Below, one piece after another: positions 9,974 through 20,698 of a DNA stretch of 64,000 nucleotides. This DNA is from Xenopus tropicalis (Eukaryota; Chordata; Amphibia; Anura; Pipidae): the NCBI RefSeq assembly GCF_000004195.4, contig NC_030678.2, positions 136,959,047 to 137,023,046 on the forward strand, written 5' to 3'. Both the position numbers and the translations under genes were made by a program. How positions within the stretch are numbered: position 1 is the first letter of the stretch; the number at the start of each line of letters is the position of its first letter. Under the pieces are notes generated by a model. The model saw only the letters and a program-made list of their open reading frames with translations, had not been told where the DNA came from and did no database searches.

Positions 9974-12900
9974 GTATTTTTTTTTCTGATTCTGAAATTT
10001 ATTTCATTATTTTATTACCCTTTCATTTGTTTAGTGGTCAAGACTTCATATGGGAGAAAACCCACCTAGAGAACAGATAATTATTGGCTGGAAGGACTGT
10101 TGAGCTCTGGATCAAAGAGTTTGTTATCTCCTACTCAGTTTGAAATTCTAAAATTCTATCAAAGTTATTGCAATGAAGGAATAGCCAGTGGTCACAGGAT
10201 GAACTTACACAAAGGTTGCGATGGGGATAAGAAATGGGGAAGAGAAATATTTATATTTTAAGTTGAATGTTTATTATGACATTTTGGGAACAACTGCATA
10301 GACTAGGATATTTTACTTATTGATTATTAATATTATAGTTTAGAAAATGTTTTGTAAATGAAACTACATACCATGGCTTACTTAACTCAACAAAACATAA
10401 ATAAACTAAATAAAAGCTAAATAAACTTGGAATATAAAAAATATCTTTGGATGAAAATAAGCAAAATAGTGTTTCCTAAAAAGGCCCCCGACCACACATT
10501 CATTTTTTTCCAGTATTTCTTTATTAAACTATATACAGAATTTCACAATTTCAGCTCACATAACAGTTTATGAAATTATAGGAAACAATAGGAAAAGAGA
10601 GTTTAATGTGTGGGGTTGCCAGGCTTATGGTATGGGGATGTCAGTTATATCTTGCTGGTCTCATTGGAGGTTCATTGATCCCTTCTCTGGTATAACTAAC
10701 AATTCAGAGACTTATAATCAACCCAAGGCTGGCAATTGTTAGTCAATGGTTTAGTAAAGCAGTCATATAATGCATTAACACATTCTTTGCATTACTAATG
10801 TGTGGGTTGAGCCATAACCCACTGGACCTGCAGGTTTACAATTAGGTTAGGGTTGAAATTTAGGCAATTATTGTGGGTTGGGTGGAGGTCAGACTCCAAG
10901 ACTAGGGAAGTACACTTTCCCCTTGCTCCTGAAGTTTCCCTTTCTTGAAACCTAGGGCACTCACTGTTTTGGTACCACACAATATTTTAAAGCTCCACTT
11001 GCATCCAGTGTTTGCTTTGGCTCAATAAAACAGTTTGGTATGGGGCTGGGTGGCTGGGGCCTCAGGGCCTGCATGGCACGTCAAGACATTTTTAAGGCAC
11101 ATTTGTATAAATTGGTTTATAAAAAAACAGCACACAAAAAAATGCACAATTGTGGATAATTGGCCTAAAGCAAGGAAACCATGCCAGAAGCTAATCCTGC
11201 TCAGATGTACTTCATTGCCAGTAGTAAATGTATTTTCATTTTGAATGGCTATAATTTCTAAACTTTGCAGCCAGGACTTGAATCAGAGCAAAGAAATATC
11301 AGACGGAAGATAGGTTTAACTGTGCAGGTTGCCAAGACTTTTGATAACAGATTCTTCCCATGTATTACATCAAACCTCTGCTTGAAGCTTTGTCCCACGA
11401 CTGGACTGTCTGCTATGATTGGTAAATGAAAACGACCAATAAAGTGGCCAATAGGGACATCATTCAGAAACTGTCTACAACACTCATCGTCATGCAGGGC
11501 CTATGAGGAGGAACCAGATACTTAGGAAAGTGAGTGAAGGTATTTCCTTACCTACAATACATAAATCTTTCAGCTCAATAGCTGCAAGCTAAATAAGCCA
11601 ATACTAATGAGAACTTGAAGCTATGACAACCAGGCCCAGACTGGCAATCTGTAGATTCTGGCAAATACGAGAAGGGCTGCTGTAATATGCCATAGACAGT
11701 CACTATTTAGTGGGCTGATGGGGGGGCTGTTTGGGCCTCTGTGTACTTGAATCCCAGGGCCTATTCTGAATCCCAGTCCAGATCTAGTTGCAACTGCGGA
11801 AGGAGGCTGGTTAGTTTTCCACAGTGTCAATAAATGCATGTGTGCATTCATGTGTTTATCTTTTCTCTCATGGATTTCCCTCTTCATTTCAGACAGGACC
11901 TGACAGAACTTGAAAACTCCATGGTGAATATTATTAAGATCTTCCATTCGTATTCAGGGGAAAACTGCAAGCTGAGAAAAGGGGATCTGAAAGAACTTAT
12001 TAACACTCAACTGTCTACCTTCGTCAAGGTAAAGCGAGGGCGTACATTGGATATTTGTCTTAGGTACAAAAGAAGGATTGGAATGTAATAACAGGTGTAA
12101 AGTTTACCTGTATGTAGTAACCCATAGCAATCAATCAACTGTTCACTTTCACGCAGGTAACCAGTAAATTCTCCTTGATGATTGGTTGCTACATTTTATT
12201 AGACCTATAACAAATGTTTAGCATTTTATTCCATTATCCCCTAGGTCTGTAAATAGGATGATAGAGTAACAATGGGTGTGACTCCCTGGAGGGCACATCA
12301 CAGCTATGTGGCACTGCAGGTTGTCGGCAGGATTCGTAGATAGAATATGTGATAGCGCCTTTGCTGAACTGAACTCTACATCAATGCACTCCCAATGCTC
12401 CTCCAACAATTATGTATGAATGGCCCATTTGCAAACCTTTATGCCAAGTGATAATGATACAGAAGCGCATGTTCAGTGATCCCTAATCAAGAATATAAAC
12501 CAAAGGGTGCATGGGGCTTACACTACAGGGCTCATTTATAATCACAGACACAGTTGGGGTTTGTAGTAACCTGCTTGTATAGACATTTTGGTTAATGGCA
12601 TTCTTGCTGTTTTGCCATTAATTGATGATGATGATATTCCTGTTCCTGTTGTGTGCTTCCTGTTAAGCTGAGAGCAAGCATGGAGCAGGCCAGATCTACC
12701 TGCCATGTTCTAATAAATATATCAAAAGTTCCAGTGTGTATCTGTACCTGAACTAACACAGCAGAAGTATTAACCCACTGCTAGCCAGCAGTTTATTACA
12801 GTGGCGACGAGGATTTGTGTATTTGGACTCAGAAACAGACTCAGCTGCAGAGCAAACAGGCTGCACAGGCTGCATGATTCCTTCTCTGCACAGTGAGTAA

Positions 12901-15900
12901 CTTGCTACAATGTCTGCCATTGGGAAAGTCCCAGAGTTTTCAGAATCTGCTGAAGAATTTGAGTCTTATTTGGAAAGATTTGAGAGATGGCTGTCTGCAA
13001 ATGATGTTAGTCAGGAAAAGAAAGCAGATATTTTACTTGCTACACTGCCAGCAAAAACCTACAGTCTCCTTAAAACTCTTATAGCTCCTGCAAAGGCCAC
13101 TGAATTGTCCTATGAGAGAATTACAGAGACCCTCTCTCAGCATTATAAACCCCAGCCTATCATCATTGCGGAACGCTTTAGATTTTATAGGAGAAATCAC
13201 AAAATGGGGGAAAGCCTTGCAGACTATATTTTGGATTTAAAACGGCTATCTGCCTCCTGTGAATTTGGTACATTCCTGGATCAGGCTTTGCGAGATAAGT
13301 TTGTATGTGGCCTCCATGATGAGTTCTACCTGCATAAGCTGCTAAATGAAGCAGATCTCACTTTCAAGTCTGCTTGTAACATTGCCTTGGCCATAGAATT
13401 AACCAGAAGTGACTCTCAGCAATTCAAAGAGCAAAATAGTTCTTCATTTACAGATATCCCTAAAATAACTACAGAGTCTAAACCCATCTCACAAAATTCA
13501 CCACAGCCACCTACAGTGTCAGTTACAGGTGAGCAAGCATTTCAGACACAAAGGGTCAAACCCTGCTACCGCTGTGGGGGCCTGCATCAGCAACTGAGCT
13601 GCAGATATAAATCAGAAACCTGTAGAAATTGTGGAAAGTTAGGCCACATTGCTCGTGTCTGCAGAAGCAAACCAGGCAGGCCCAGGGCGCAATATGTGAC
13701 TAATTGTGACAGCCAGGAAAGTGACTGCACAGACTTGAATACAGTCAATACTACGCATGGGGGAGATGATGGCATTCATATTAAGCTGGAAATTGATGGG
13801 CATCCAGTAAACATGTTACTTGACACAGGTGCATCTGTATCACTAATATCAGAGTTTGTTTACAAGAACTGTTTAGGTGGAATTGCACTGCAGAACTCAC
13901 TTTTACATCTCACTTCTTATACTGGAGAGAAGATTCCTGTACTTGGAGAGATTCTAGCACCAGTCACATATGAAGGTCAGTCATTTACATTGCCTTTAGT
14001 GGTTGTGAAGGGCAACAGGCCCACCCTTTTGGGCAGAAATTGGTTGAAGCACCTAAAGCTGAATTGGGCTAAAATATTTACTATCAAACAAACTGAAGCT
14101 ACCTTTCACAAAAATCTGGAACAGATCCTGAGTAAACATGACTCCCTCTTTAAGGAAGAATTTGGCAGTATTAAGGGGCTAAAGGCAACTATCACTGTAA
14201 ATTCAGATGCAAAGCCCATTTTTCATAAGCCACGTCCCTTGCCATATGCTCTTAAAGAACCTGTGGAGAAAGAACTAGAAAGAATGGAACATTATGGTAT
14301 TGTGTCACGTGTCAAATACAGCAGCTGGGCTGCCCCAATTGTAGTGGTCCCAAAAAAGGACAAAACTATTAGACTTTGTGGTGACTACAAGGTCACTGTC
14401 AATCGCTGTATTGAACCAGAACCCTACCCACTACCAAATGTAGAGGACTTGTTTGCTACACTTGCTGGAGGTAAATACTTTAGCAAAATTGATTTATCAA
14501 ATGCCTATCAACAGCTAGAGCTGGATCCGGATTCAAAGCCATTTCTTACCATCAACACACACAAGGGGTTGTTCCAATACCAGCGCTTACCATTTGGAGT
14601 ATCTACAGCTCCAGCTATTTTTCAGCATGCAATGGATCAGATTCTTCAAGGAATTGATCATGTGGTCTGTTTTCTGGATGACATTTTAATTACAGGTTCA
14701 ACGGTTGAAAAGCACTTGGCACTGTTAGATAAGGTGTTATCAAAATTAAAAGCATCTGGGGTGCGAGTAAAATTGTCCAAGTGTCACTTTCTCCAGGAGT
14801 CTGTAGAATACTTAGGATACCGCATAGATGCACAAGGTCTTCACCCAACAGAAACAAAGTTAACTGCTATTGTTAATGCACCTTCACCTTCAAATGTGTC
14901 TGAACTACGCTCCTTCTTAGGACTGCTAAATTACTATGGACGGTTCCTTCCAAATCTGTCAACATTATTACAACCCTTACATGAACTTTTGCAGAAAGAT
15001 ACCAAGTGGGCTTGGTCAGCCGAGTGTGAAAAAGCATTTCAGGATGCAAAGCAAAGACTAATGAACAGCAAGTGGCTAGCACACTATGACCCTAGTAAGC
15101 CACTCAGATTAGCATGTGATGCCTCACCCTACGGAGTTGGAGCAGTTATATCACATATACTGCCTAATGGAGAAGAACATCCAATTGCTTTTGCGTCTAG
15201 AACCCTAACACAAACAGAGCGCAACTATGCTCAAATAGAGCGGGAGGCACTAAGTATTATTTTTGGAGTAAAAAAATTTCATAAATATCTTTATGGAAGG
15301 AAGTTTTCACTGGTCACTGATCACAAACCACTTCTGGCCATTCTTGGGCCAAAATCAGCAATTCCAACATTGGCAGCACTTCGAATGCAACGGTGGGCAC
15401 TACTCCTATTGGCATATGACTATGATATTGTATATAGACGTTCTCAGGATCATGGGAATGCAGATGCTCTATCACGGCTTCCGTGCCCATATACAACAGA
15501 TGTTCATGACGAAAGTGTCATTTTTCAAGTTTCATTTGCAGAGGAACTACCTATTTCTTGCAAAGATATTGCAGCTGCAACAAGTCGTGATCCTCTTATT
15601 GCAAAAGTGTGGGACTTTACTTCCAAAGGCTGGCCAAACTACAGCTCTGACAAAATCCTTAAGTCATATTTTGAAAGAGAGATGAGCTTTCCATAGATCA
15701 AGGTTGTTTATTGTGGGGGATACGGGTTGTCATTCCCCCAAAATATCGTCAGAGGCTCTTGCATGAACTTCACGAAGGCCATCCAGGTGTAAACAGGATG
15801 AAAGCACGAGCTCGTGGTTACCTGTGGTGGCCAGGCCTGGATCAAGATATAGAAATTTTTGTAAGTCAGTGTACTGCTTGTGCTTCTGTACAAAATCAGC

Positions 15901-18814
15901 CACCCACTGCACCCCTTCACCCATGGACATGGGCCACATCGCCGTGGGAAAGAATCCATATTGACTATGCCGAAATAAACCAGCAAACATTTCTTGTGGT
16001 TATAGACAGCTATTCCAAGTGGTTGGAGGTGTTACCCACTAAAACGAGTACAAGCGAGAAAACGATTACCTTGCTTCGTAATTTGTTTGCATCCTATGGT
16101 CTGCCAAAGGAATTGGTTTCAGATAATGGACCTCAGTTCACATCTCAGGAATTCCAGTACTTCTTGAAACAAAACGGTATCAGGCACAAATTAACTCCAC
16201 CTTATCACCCAGCTTCAAATGGTGCTGCTGAACGGGCTGTTCAGACATTTAAAAAAGCCTGGATGAAACACTCAGTAGCCAGTGAGTCCGCTCGCACTAC
16301 AGGAGAGTTGAGACTTTGCCGTTTTCTGTTTAATTATAGGAATACGCCACATTCAGTCACTGAAAGTACCCCAGCGGAACTGTTTTTAAAGAGGCACCTC
16401 CGAAGCAGGTTGGATTTGCTTAAACCCTCTTTAGCTGATACAGTGGAGAAACATCAGAAGCAACAAGTCAAAGCACATAATAGCTCCAGACAAAGAATCA
16501 GAAACTTTTACCCAGGTGATAAGGTCTTGGTTCGAGACTTCCGCCACTCAGGGCGCCCTTGGTCTCCAGGGACCATTTGTCATAGAAGGGGTCCCCTGAC
16601 GTATGAGGTTCAAATTGGTAATCGTCACATTCATGTCCATGTGGAGCATCTGGTTCCAGATAAGAGTGTGTCACCTGTACCTCCTTCATTTTCTACCATT
16701 GACTTTCAAGTACCTGTAGCGCCCTCACAGGAACCAGATGCCAACAATCCATCTAATCCAACCAGTGCTACAGCCTCTGAGGGTGAACGGAGGTATCCGA
16801 TACGGGCACGCAAGGCTCCTGACAGACTGGACTTATAATGCCACTATGTTATTGTTAACTTGGACATTTCTGCCTTAAAATGTTTAGAACTGAGTTATAA
16901 CTGTTGGTTACATATATATAATATATATATATTTTTGAGATCTACTTTTTGCTAAAAAGGGAGGAATGTAGTAACCTGCTTGTATAGACATTTTGGTTAA
17001 TGGCATTCTTGCTGTTTTGCCATTAATTGATGATGATGATATTCCTGTTCCTGTTGTGTGCTTCCTGTTAAGCTGAGAGCAAGCATGGAGCAGGCCAGAT
17101 CTACCTGCCATGTTCTAATAAATATATCAAAAGTTCCAGTGTGTATCTGTACCTGAACTAACACAGCAGAAGTATTAACCCACTGCTAGCCAGCAGTTTA
17201 TTACAGGGTTGTACAAAAATACTTGTTGCTTGCACGTCATTAATCCTATGCACTTGTGCCTAAATACATAAGTAGTGCCAAGTATGTCTGTTGATAATAG
17301 TGGTGGTAATTCCAGGGTTCCCACTGCAGTCTGTGTTAGCAGGTGCTGCACTCCCACAAATGATGCGGTTCCTACTCCGAAAATTTGATTGACGTCAAAG
17401 TGTGCAGTTGTGCAAATTTTAATACTGACCACAAATCTGTTTACAGGATTTGTAGTAAAAAATGCTGCATTGTGGGACAAAACTGTACTTTTCCCATTTC
17501 ACTTGCTGTTGTAAAATAGGCTGTAGCATCCAGGCCCCAATTTGTGGTGAGGCCACAAAGGCCCGGGCCTAGGGCGGTACAAATTTGGGGGCGGCGTGCC
17601 ACCCAAGCCGCACGTGAATGGGGATGGCCTCGGGGCGCCCAGATAACAAATCCGGCGCTGGTTGCATCTTATTCTTAACCAGATATGTATTAGTTACCTT
17701 TAAATTCTGCTTCTGCTTTTTGTTGAAAAAACAGCCTATTAAAAACTATTTTTTGATCTTCCAGTTGCAGCATATTAATGTCTGTATTGGAGCTGTGCCC
17801 TGGGGCTGTTAGATAGGGGAATGTGAGCTGGAAGTTATTTCTGTGTTTGTGTATGAGGTGTGTATGCTAAGTGTGGGCTCTTGTAGTCACTAGGCGTGAA
17901 TAGGGAGCCACCACACATGCTTTTGTGTGATTGTGTACAGTGGATTAAAGGGAAAGGAGCAACATCATTATGGCATATGCACTTGTATGTATTCACATTT
18001 ACAAATTGCTTATTATATTTGTGCATGTGATTTCAGTATGTATTTTGCCAATCACACGTATACAACCACTAATTATCTGGCAGAACTTCTGAAACGCAGA
18101 GTGAGAGAAGTGCTCCGTTCTAAACACACTAAGTAACCTCTGAATATACTGCTGTGGAACATTTTCTGTTTCTCCAACCAGCTGGGAATCAATGTAAAAG
18201 GATCTGCTGCTGAGTGGGTATAAATTCTCTGATGGTGCAGGGCCCAGTTGGACCCAATATATACAGACAGCCTAAGGTTAGCTGTGCAGGTAACACAAGC
18301 AGTCACAGAAATGTGTCACAGAAACGACAAACTCCCCTATGTTTGCCCACAGCCTGTGCAGAGAGACACGTGCATTCCACTGTTCTATGCAAAGAGTATA
18401 TTTAAAGTTAGGTGCCTTTTACAGAACAGTAGCAGTTATCCAGTAGGTGATTTATTATCTACACGAGTGCAGTGAGGGAACCATGAAGCTACTCCCTGGT
18501 CAGGAGGCGGCAGTAGCTCCAGGGTCTCCCTTGTGTCCACAGACACAGAAGCACGGGACTGAGAGGCACAGAGCACAGCTGCACTTGTGGTTGTAACCAC
18601 ACCATACAGTTTCTGTAAGTTGTCTGTACCTGCTGAAACAGCATACTTGCTAAGATTTGATTTCCCTCCTTAGCAGATCCAAGATTCTGAGACACTGGAT
18701 ATCATCTTCACAGACCTGGATGAGAATCATGACCAGGAGATAGACTTCAGCGAATATGCTGCACTCATTGCTATGGTCACATCTGCTTGCCATAAGTCAT
18801 TCCATGAAGACTGA
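9921..18814 (+). CDS. S100-family EF-hand protein (3 coding exons)
   Basis: S100 proteins are small dimeric calcium sensors. Coding exons are 9921-9973, 11893-12028 and 18677-18814, in phase, giving 108 residues. The N-terminal 18-20 residues (MDNTPKQGRTAMLSVDD...) precede the usual TELENSM start of the family. The first, S100-type loop is YSGENCKLRKGDL, three residues shorter than in S100B or S100A1; I recall the same deletion in S100A10. The second, canonical loop is DENHDQEIDFSE, with acidic or amide residues at positions 1, 3, 5, 7, 9 and 12 but Gln where Gly is usual at position 6. The end, TSACHKSFHED, resembles S100B and S100P. Family is certain; the subtype is not assigned. Intron 2 carries a young LTR retrotransposon. 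Confidence 0.85.
9974..11892 (+). other. S100 intron 1
   Basis: The intron contains AT-rich sequence around 10300-10450 and the dispersed repeat at 11631-11787. No other gene or defined element is seen. Confidence 0.5.
11631..11787 (+). repeat. Dispersed 'cagactggcaatctgtag' repeat, copy 2
   Basis: It begins caggcccagactggcaatct and ends with cccagtccagatctag; it includes the conserved words gccatagacagtcactattt and ctgtttgggcctctgtg shared with the copies at 1708 and 63450. It ends about 100 bp before S100 exon 2. Confidence 0.8.
11893..12028 (+). CDS. S100 exon 2: N-terminal EF-hand
   Basis: The acceptor is cttcatttcag and the donor gtaaag. It encodes QDLTELENSMVNIIKIF, the short pseudo-EF loop, and KELINTQLSTFVK. 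In most S100 genes this exon carries the initiator Met directly before the first helix; here the corresponding position has no ATG. Confidence 0.88.
12562..12800 (+). repeat. 5' LTR
   Basis: The repeat runs from tgtagtaacctgcttg to cagtttattaca and contains an internal AATAAA at 12712-12717 that can serve as the polyadenylation signal. No difference from the 3' LTR was seen on direct reading, which implies a recent insertion. Confidence 0.95.
12802..12814 (+). promoter_or_regulatory. Primer binding site, tRNA-Ser(GCU)
   Basis: tggcgacgaggat follows the 5' LTR after one base. It is the reverse complement of the 3' end (including CCA) of vertebrate tRNA-Ser(GCU) as I recall it, 13 of 13 bases. 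A serine tRNA primer is typical of Mag-like Ty3/gypsy elements. Confidence 0.85.
12910..15696 (+). CDS. Retrotransposon Gag-Pol ORF (Gag, protease, RT, RNase H)
   Basis: A single 928-codon frame begins ATG 109 bp after the LTR. Residues 1-215 are a Gag-like helical region. Two zinc knuckles follow, CYRCGGLHQQLSC (219-231, CX2CX3HX4C) and CRNCGKLGHIARVC (238-251, canonical). The protease active site is DTGAS at 305. The reverse transcriptase carries FLDD at 588-591 (F replacing Y of YxDD) and RNase H begins near the catalytic Asp 737 (ACDASPYG). The frame stops at 15694-15696, before integrase; the rest of pol continues in the -1 frame, so this copy is broken at one point. Confidence 0.93.
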   Translation: MSAIGKVPEFSESAEEFESYLERFERWLSANDVSQEKKADILLATLPAKTYSLLKTLIAPAKATELSYERITETLSQHYKPQPIIIAERFRFYRRNHKMGESLADYILDLKRLSASCEFGTFLDQALRDKFVCGLHDEFYLHKLLNEADLTFKSACNIALAIELTRSDSQQFKEQNSSSFTDIPKITTESKPISQNSPQPPTVSVTGEQAFQTQRVKPCYRCGGLHQQLSCRYKSETCRNCGKLGHIARVCRSKPGRPRAQYVTNCDSQESDCTDLNTVNTTHGGDDGIHIKLEIDGHPVNMLLDTGASVSLISEFVYKNCLGGIALQNSLLHLTSYTGEKIPVLGEILAPVTYEGQSFTLPLVVVKGNRPTLLGRNWLKHLKLNWAKIFTIKQTEATFHKNLEQILSKHDSLFKEEFGSIKGLKATITVNSDAKPIFHKPRPLPYALKEPVEKELERMEHYGIVSRVKYSSWAAPIVVVPKKDKTIRLCGDYKVTVNRCIEPEPYPLPNVEDLFATLAGGKYFSKIDLSNAYQQLELDPDSKPFLTINTHKGLFQYQRLPFGVSTAPAIFQHAMDQILQGIDHVVCFLDDILITGSTVEKHLALLDKVLSKLKASGVRVKLSKCHFLQESVEYLGYRIDAQGLHPTETKLTAIVNAPSPSNVSELRSFLGLLNYYGRFLPNLSTLLQPLHELLQKDTKWAWSAECEKAFQDAKQRLMNSKWLAHYDPSKPLRLACDASPYGVGAVISHILPNGEEHPIAFASRTLTQTERNYAQIEREALSIIFGVKKFHKYLYGRKFSLVTDHKPLLAILGPKSAIPTLAALRMQRWALLLLAYDYDIVYRRSQDHGNADALSRLPCPYTTDVHDESVIFQVSFAEELPISCKDIAAATSRDPLIAKVWDFTSKGWPNYSSDKILKSYFEREMSFP
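15697..16838 (+). pseudogene. Integrase part of the retrotransposon pol, out of frame with Gag-Pol
   Basis: The frame is open from just before 15699 to the stop at 16836-16838. It has an N-terminal His/Cys zinc-binding segment ending CTAC. The catalytic triad is Asp (15963-15965, in HIDYAE), Asp (16122-16124, in SDNGPQFTS) and Glu (16230-16232, in NGAAERAV), with the exact D-x35-E spacing of integrases. A basic C-terminal region ends RYPIRARKAPDRL. It has no ATG near its start and needs the shift from Gag-Pol, so I regard it as the disconnected end of one polyprotein rather than a separate gene. Confidence 0.9.
16954..16966 (+). promoter_or_regulatory. Polypurine tract
   Basis: aaaaagggaggaa, all purine, lies immediately before the 3' LTR, where plus-strand priming is expected. 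Confidence 0.85.
16967..17205 (+). repeat. 3' LTR
   Basis: It has the same length and apparent sequence as the 5' LTR, with AATAAA at 17117-17122. The host repeat gggtt resumes at 17206, confirming the exact boundary. Confidence 0.95.
17206..18676 (+). other. Rest of S100 intron 2, with a dispersed repeat fragment
   Basis: About 17529-17660 is a GC-richer fragment (gaggccacaaaggcccgggc) that recurs inside itga7 at about 47715-47790. Open frames here (for example 17175-17480 minus) have no recognisable features. The remainder is unremarkable intron. Confidence 0.5.
18677..18814 (+). CDS. S100 exon 3: canonical EF-hand and stop
   Basis: The acceptor is cttagcag (18669-18676). It encodes IQDSETLDIIFTDLDENHD, the rest of the canonical loop, and helix IV ending CHKSFHED, then TGA at 18812-18814. 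An ATTAAA variant polyadenylation hexamer occurs in the 3' UTR near 18897. Confidence 0.92.
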   Translation: MQDSETLDIIFTDLDENHDQEIDFSEYAALIAMVTSACHKSFHED

Positions 18815-19246
18815 AGAAGACCAATCACATGGACCAAATGCACAGCTTGGGTTCATCTGACACATATCATGAAGGCACAACTCAATTATAAAATGTTATT
18901 AAAGACTGAGATATGAAACAGTATCAGGGCCAGATCCCAGAGGGAAAGAAATCAGACACTGGGGAATGGCATCAGTATTAGACAAACAAGGATAAGCTTG
19001 AGTAGTCCTTCTCTGTTTGGATGACTAAGAAATGCTCAGCTTCTGGTACCTCAGTTATATTTTCTGTTCTCATTAAATTAAGATAAATTGAAATAGAAAC
19101 CTGAGTGGTGCATTCTATTCCCTATGGAAATAATAAATAACACAGAGGAAATCATTTTAAACAAAATAGGGGCAAGTGTAAAAGAAATGATGTTACACCT
19201 GAACAGCTCTTGCTGACCTATAATTGGGGCCCCCTGTTGGGACCCT

Positions 19247-19367
19247 CTGGACTAGGATACAATCATGGCTAACAGCCTCCTCCAGCCCAATAAATAGTGA
19301 CTGTCTATATGGCATCTTACAGCAGCCCCTCTGGCATTTGCCTGAATCCACAGATTGCCAGTCCCCA
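19247..19367 (-). repeat. Dispersed 'gactggcaatctgtgg' repeat, copy 3 (inverted)
   Basis: On the plus strand it reads ccaataaatagtgactgtct and ends ccacagattgccagtcc, the reverse complement of the copies at 1708 and 11631. It lies just past the S100 3' UTR. Confidence 0.75.
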
Positions 19368-19817
19368 CTGCTTACCCCTAGTTCCTAGTTTTCTTTAATT
19401 TATAGGGAAATTATGGTAACAGAAAACTTCAGGCTGAAGACAGAATACGATTATTAGGTTCCAAAGAATAAAGGAAAATTAATTAAAATATTAGAAATAT
19501 ATCACCCCACTCATCAGATGGTTCCTGGGTAAAGAACATATTGCCATATAGTTAACTTGCGCATCTCCTAATTTCATCTTTCTACTTGGGCTCCACAAGT
19601 CCAGCTCACAAGTCAGGACTGGAAATAACTTGCATACAATGATGTGGTGTCAGAGTGGTCAAGCAGCTCAAAATCTAAATTCAAGGCACAGCTCTAGGCC
19701 AGCAGAAATGTGAAATAATCAGAAACAGGCCAGGAGCCAGTAACCTGAATATCAGACAGAGCGCACCAATGATAGTATATGCACTAATGCACTAAAAGTT
19801 ATTATTAATAAAAAATT

Positions 19818-19885
19818 AAAAGAACTTTTGATATACAGCTTATTATGTCTGGGTGAAATAATAAGCAGTATATCAAAAGTCCTTT
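19818..19885. repeat. Strong short hairpin
   Basis: Arms 19818-19846 and 19858-19885 are inverted copies built on cttttgatatacagcttatt, with about two mismatches over 28 bp and a loop of about 11 nt. The size suits a pre-miRNA-like stem or a tiny fold-back transposon. Nothing else identifies it. Confidence 0.55.
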
Positions 19886-20698
19886 GAAATTAAACATAAG
19901 ACCTCTTTACGCCTGAGGCCCTGCAATCACTTTCCCCTTTCTGCACTTCCTCGATGTCACTGCCCTCTTTGCCCTCCCCACCATCTATAATTGTGCAGCC
20001 CGTGCATGGGCATCAGTCCTCATTTCTGGCACATACATGAGATTTTGGGATGACGCAAAGCTTGCCTTGATAATAGTTTCCACAAAATGGCACCGGCCTG
20101 TATGCTCTAACTGTGGATTCCAAAACAGTAAAGCAAACCACATTTAAATATATTTTTATGGTGTAATTAAAGCTCGTTTTGCTAAAATATGATTTGCAAT
20201 TATTTCTTAGGGTGACTCGTCCCCTTTAAGGTGTTATAAGCCTTCAATTCATCCCATTATGGGCTGAGCAGGTGGTGAGTACTTTGTGCTAGTTGCTACA
20301 TTATAAACATAGCAATGAGCAATATATAGCAGCATCCTCTGTGCAATGCGGGCAGGACTTTTTGAAGTATTATATTCCATTTTAAAACAGGTGCCCGAAC
20401 AAGAATCTTATATAATGGCCACAAAAAAATGTGCTTTCATAGCAGTTGAGGCTAAAACAATGCATATCTATAAAGTTCAAACGTTTACCCCAGTAATATC
20501 CTGCCTAACGTGTTAGCTGATTGAGAGGAAGTGCATAAAGTGCCTCAGAGGGAGAATTCCACAACCTCACAGCTCTCTCTTACAGTTTCGCTTCAAACCT
20601 TCTTCCTTCTAATCTCAAGGCAAGTGTTTACTGGCAGCACTGCGTTTGTTTTATTGCTCTTTATATATTTAAATTTGTCAATCTTTTATCTTATATTC

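Larger units (their letters stand above)
12562..17205 (+). mobile_element. Ty3/gypsy LTR retrotransposon, nearly intact (4644 bp)
   Basis: Two 239-bp LTRs (12562-12800 and 16967-17205) begin TG and end CA, and by eye are identical. The target duplication gggtt flanks the element at 12557-12561 and 17206-17210. The order is LTR, tRNA-Ser primer site, Gag, protease, reverse transcriptase, RNase H, integrase, purine tract, LTR. Protease-RT-RNaseH-integrase order places it in Ty3/gypsy; the serine tRNA primer and the two-knuckle Gag suggest the Mag-like lineage. It lies in the sense orientation within intron 2 of the S100 gene. Confidence 0.95.

Noticed and set aside
11834..11892. A continuous frame from ATG 11834 or 11870 into S100 exon 2
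   Set aside because: It runs through a good pyrimidine tract and AG acceptor; the upstream exon at 9921-9973 joins in the right phase, so this is more likely intron. It remains a possible alternative start.
15708..15990. Minus-strand frames opposite the integrase
   Set aside because: They are shadows of the retrotransposon integrase on the other strand.
16900..16935. TA-rich run before the retrotransposon purine tract as a regulatory site
   Set aside because: Simple TA repeat; no evidence for a specific role.
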